From NCBI GenBank assembly GCA_003024985.2, contig PXIH01S0010959.1: a stretch of DNA of 11,208 bases; one strand, given 5' to 3'. Shown one piece after another: positions 9,490 to 11,208 of the stretch (position 1 is its first letter; every line of letters begins with the position of its first letter). Position numbers and translations under genes: made by a program. The stretch is from Euperipatoides rowelli. Lineage: Eukaryota > Onychophora > Udeonychophora > Euonychophora > Peripatopsidae. The notes beneath the pieces were generated by a model that was not told where the DNA came from, searched no databases, and worked only from the letters and a program-made list of their open reading frames with translations.

Positions 9490-10094
9490 ATCCCAAAAGT
9501 GAATGATCCAGAACAGATCATTCACTTATTTGGCCTACCGTCCCCTTTTCAGAAAAAAAATTACTCAGCGCCCCCCTTGAAATCTTATTTAAGCGAACAA
9601 ACTGAAAGATGGAGTGATTAATTAATGTTCTTTTACGTATCTACAGTATATTTCTACCTATGTCCTACAACATAGTAACATTCACATTACACATAGAAAA
9701 TTAAGATAATGAAGGACAATATTAAAATAAATATAACAAATAACAATAAAAATCACCCTAATGTGAAGGAAGAACTGGGCGTATAAGTTTATTCCTATAT
9801 AATTTTAAATAATTTATTAGGTAATCTAATAGTAAAAAATTCATAAATCAATTAAATGTTCTTGAATAAAAAAGGAATAATTAAAAGGTTAGACCTGTTG
9901 GCAAACTTAACCACTGGTCATTATATTAACTTGCATTTTGAGCATTTATTTGGAAAATAAAGTTAACACTACAAATTTAACTCTACATACATGACAGATG
10001 AAACAGGTTCTTTATGTTTCCACCACTACTAATGCTCCTCTGGATCACTCCAGTGCCTCATGGTGGACGTTTTTGCTCACTTTGAGAAACTATG
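9490..10094. mobile_element. Putative hAT-like non-autonomous element, right end recognisable
   Basis: The right end, ctcactttgagaaactatg (10076-10094), resembles hAT termini of the form ...TTTGAGAACCACTG. The next eight bases, atctagac, fit the nTnnnnAn target preference described for the Ac branch of hAT. Near the left, C-rich blocks (about 9537-9547 and 9569-9580) look like the CCCC-rich subterminal sequence of such elements, and a similar block (ctggatcactccag) precedes the right end. No matching left inverted repeat was found: the expected place is occupied by the microsatellite and T-run. The left boundary is therefore a guess and the middle has no coding frame. It may be a decayed MITE or two unrelated fragments. 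Confidence 0.4.
9497..9527. repeat. Perfect 12-bp hairpin
   Basis: aagtgaatgatc (9497-9508) is the exact reverse complement of gatcattcactt (9516-9527), with loop cagaaca. It lies immediately after the T16 tract and before the C-rich block of the putative hAT-like segment, and is probably part of that repeat. Confidence 0.7.
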
Positions 10095-10102
10095 ATCTAG
10101 AC

Positions 10103-10396
10103 CAATGATGTCTATCTGAAATTGTTTGTCATGCTGAAAAAATATTACTGGTCTATTGCGCGCCGTACATTGACAAAATTTGGCTGTAAATATTTTGATA
10201 AGCTTTTTTTTAGTTGTATGGATGTGTTGTTGACTTCTTATCGGGTTTGATAAGCTTTTTTTTGGTTGTCTGGCAGTTTTGATAACAGAAAGTATAAAAT
10301 TTGATAAGTTTTTTTTTTCTGCAAACTTCAGAAGTACCGCAAAAAAGCTTCAAATTGGTTGAATGTGGCCCGCAGGTTGAGTGTTGCACATAGTTG
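10103..10396. mobile_element. 294-bp hAT-like MITE with 8-bp target duplication
   Basis: The left end starts caatgatgtctatctga. The right end, read inward on the minus strand, starts caactatgtgcaacactca. The ends agree at about half to two thirds of the first 16 positions, so they are decayed inverted repeats. The flanks are atctagac (10095-10102) and atctaaac (10397-10404), a candidate 8-bp duplication matching at 7 of 8. Eight-base duplications and CA-starting ends are typical of hAT transposons. The right end's gtggcccgcaggttgagtg resembles the GGCCCGCGGG-type subterminal block of many hAT elements. No transposase is encoded. Its interior carries three copies of a T-run module (see 10194-10318). 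Confidence 0.65.
10194..10318. repeat. Internal tandem repeat of a tttgataagc + T-run module
   Basis: tttgataagctttttttt occurs identically at 10194-10211 and 10246-10263, and as tttgataag followed by a T-run at 10300-10318. The spacing is 52 then 54 bases. The intervening segments are also related (gttgtatgg versus gttgtctgg). This is a short minisatellite inside the MITE. Confidence 0.8.
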
Positions 10397-10667
10397 ATCT
10401 AAACTGTTAATAAAGTTAAATGGCAATAATTGCTAACAATGATAATTAGGTTAGACTATGTAACATGATAGAATTATAACTTAGGACACTTCCCCCTAAA
10501 ATATAAAGTTTTAAAAATATAAACATTTTAACTAATATAATATACAATAAGAATCAATTGTTTTGAATGAAATGGCTATTTATTTTATTGTAATAAATGT
10601 AACTCAAGTACTGATTTTTCCCTACACATACCTCTCTTTTATCTGAGTTATAAAGAAAAATATGTCA
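10397..10667. other. AT-rich spacer between two MITEs, no gene seen
   Basis: Its first eight bases are the right target duplication of the preceding element. The rest is AT-rich with no recognisable feature. Confidence 0.5.
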
Positions 10668-10675
10668 ACAAACAT

Positions 10676-10875
10676 CAGTGATGTAGCCAGAAAATTATTT
10701 TGGAGGGTGTCTGTGTTATATAATTTTGATCAGCTTTTTTCTTTTTTTTTATGGTTTTATAGACATTTTGTTTCCCTTTTGACAGATTTGATAAGCTTTT
10801 ATTTTTGCTGTTGAGATTTTTAAAGTTTAAAATTTTTGGAGGTGTCCAGACACCCCCCTTCCCAATATGCCCTTG
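10676..10875. mobile_element. 200-bp hAT-like MITE with 8-bp target duplication
   Basis: The left end is cagtgatgtagccaga. The right end, read inward on the minus strand, starts caagggcatattggg. Further in, both carry gg(a/g)gggtgtctg, so the inverted repeat extends about 40 bases with decay. The flanks acaaacat (10668-10675) and acaaacaa (10876-10883) match at 7 of 8, consistent with an 8-bp target duplication. Ends of the CAGTGGCGTAGCCA type with a subterminal GGGGGTGTC/GACACCCCC block are common in invertebrate non-autonomous DNA elements. There is no coding capacity. Inside are two diverged copies of ttgat(a/c)agctttt (about 10727 and 10788), the same module as in the neighbouring element. 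Confidence 0.7.
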
Positions 10876-10998
10876 ACAAACAAGTTAAGTGTCTAAAAAA
10901 AATTATCTTTTCTCACTTCAGTTTCACTTTTAACAAAATCATACTAACTGCTGTAATTTATTATATTGTGTTTTAAAATTAATATTGAGTTGTTTATT
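10876..10998. other. AT-rich spacer before the tandem array
   Basis: It starts with the right-hand target duplication of the MITE. No other feature was recognised. Confidence 0.4.
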
Positions 10999-11208
10999 TT
11001 TTCTTCTTTTTCGGAATAGAAATTTTGTGAGTGAAATAGTAAAAATGAAACACCATTATTCCGATATATAAAGGTCAAATTAACAGATTTTAAAAAATTT
11101 TTTTAATTATTGATTTTCAAAGATTTTTGCTAAAAAAAAATTTCCACCAGAAAAAAAAAATAAAAAAATAAAAATTTTCTTCTTTTTCGGAATAGAAATT
11201 TTGTGAGT
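10999..11208. repeat. Start of a tandem repeat with 176-bp period, cut by the window end
   Basis: Positions 10999-11032 and 11175-11208 are identical over all 34 bases available (pyrimidine stretch, cggaatagaaattttg, tgagt), an offset of 176. Only the window end stops the match. The unit contains tcggaata (11011-11018) and its reverse complement tattccga (11057-11064), several A/T runs, and no open frame. The simplest reading is one complete 176-bp unit plus the start of a second, that is the left edge of a satellite-like array. A pair of direct repeats (for example a mobile-element long terminal repeat fragment) is the alternative. Confidence 0.7.

Noticed and set aside
1-11208. CRISPR array, rRNA genes, bacterial operon signals
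   Set aside because: No regularly spaced identical repeats with unique spacers, no conserved rRNA blocks and no ribosome-binding-site-led gene clusters. The sequence is eukaryotic in character.

Overview
This is nuclear DNA from an animal. It is very AT-rich (by eye about a quarter G+C), dense in A/T homopolymers, and almost entirely intronic or intergenic. Only two short segments look protein-coding, both on the + strand: a 27-base exon (5948-5974) and a 60-base exon (8467-8526). Each starts after an AG acceptor and ends at a GT donor. Both are in phase 0, and together they read as Gly-X-Y collagen triplets. The second exon carries a 10-residue break in the triplet pattern. The window is therefore an internal slice of a collagen gene with large introns: at least 5.9 kb upstream, 2,492 bases between the exons, and at least 2.7 kb downstream. 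No initiator codon, last exon, promoter or poly(A) site of this gene can be placed here. Collagen, kilobase introns, hAT-like elements and a tRNA-derived fragment indicate a metazoan. The base composition would suit an AT-rich invertebrate such as a cnidarian or mollusc, but the species cannot be fixed from the sequence.

Layout. 1-5947 is the upstream intron (or intron plus flank). It holds AT-rich unique-looking DNA, several inverted repeats (1031-1101, 2621-2748, 3246-3309, 4379-4426, 4745-4781) and a minus-strand tRNA-like fragment (4508-4578). 5948-5974 is exon A. 5975-8466 is an intron with small AT hairpins and a 35-base pyrimidine tract before its acceptor. 8467-8526 is exon B. 8527 to the end is the next intron, and it becomes repeat-rich.

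Repeat-rich right end. From about 9409 the order is: an ATT microsatellite running into a T16 tract; a 12-bp perfect hairpin and a region whose right end resembles a hAT terminus (to 10094); a 294-bp non-autonomous hAT-like element (10103-10396) flanked by 8-bp target duplications matching at 7 of 8; a second, 200-bp element (10676-10875), also with 7/8 target duplications; and the first 210 bases of a tandem array with a 176-bp period (from 10999) that runs off the window. The two elements share an internal 'ttgataagc + T-run' module although their ends differ.

No complete protein-coding gene, CRISPR array, rRNA gene or functional tRNA gene was seen. The longer open frames in both strands are AT-rich chance frames, low in glycine/proline and rich in Phe/Ile/Leu/Asn/Lys.
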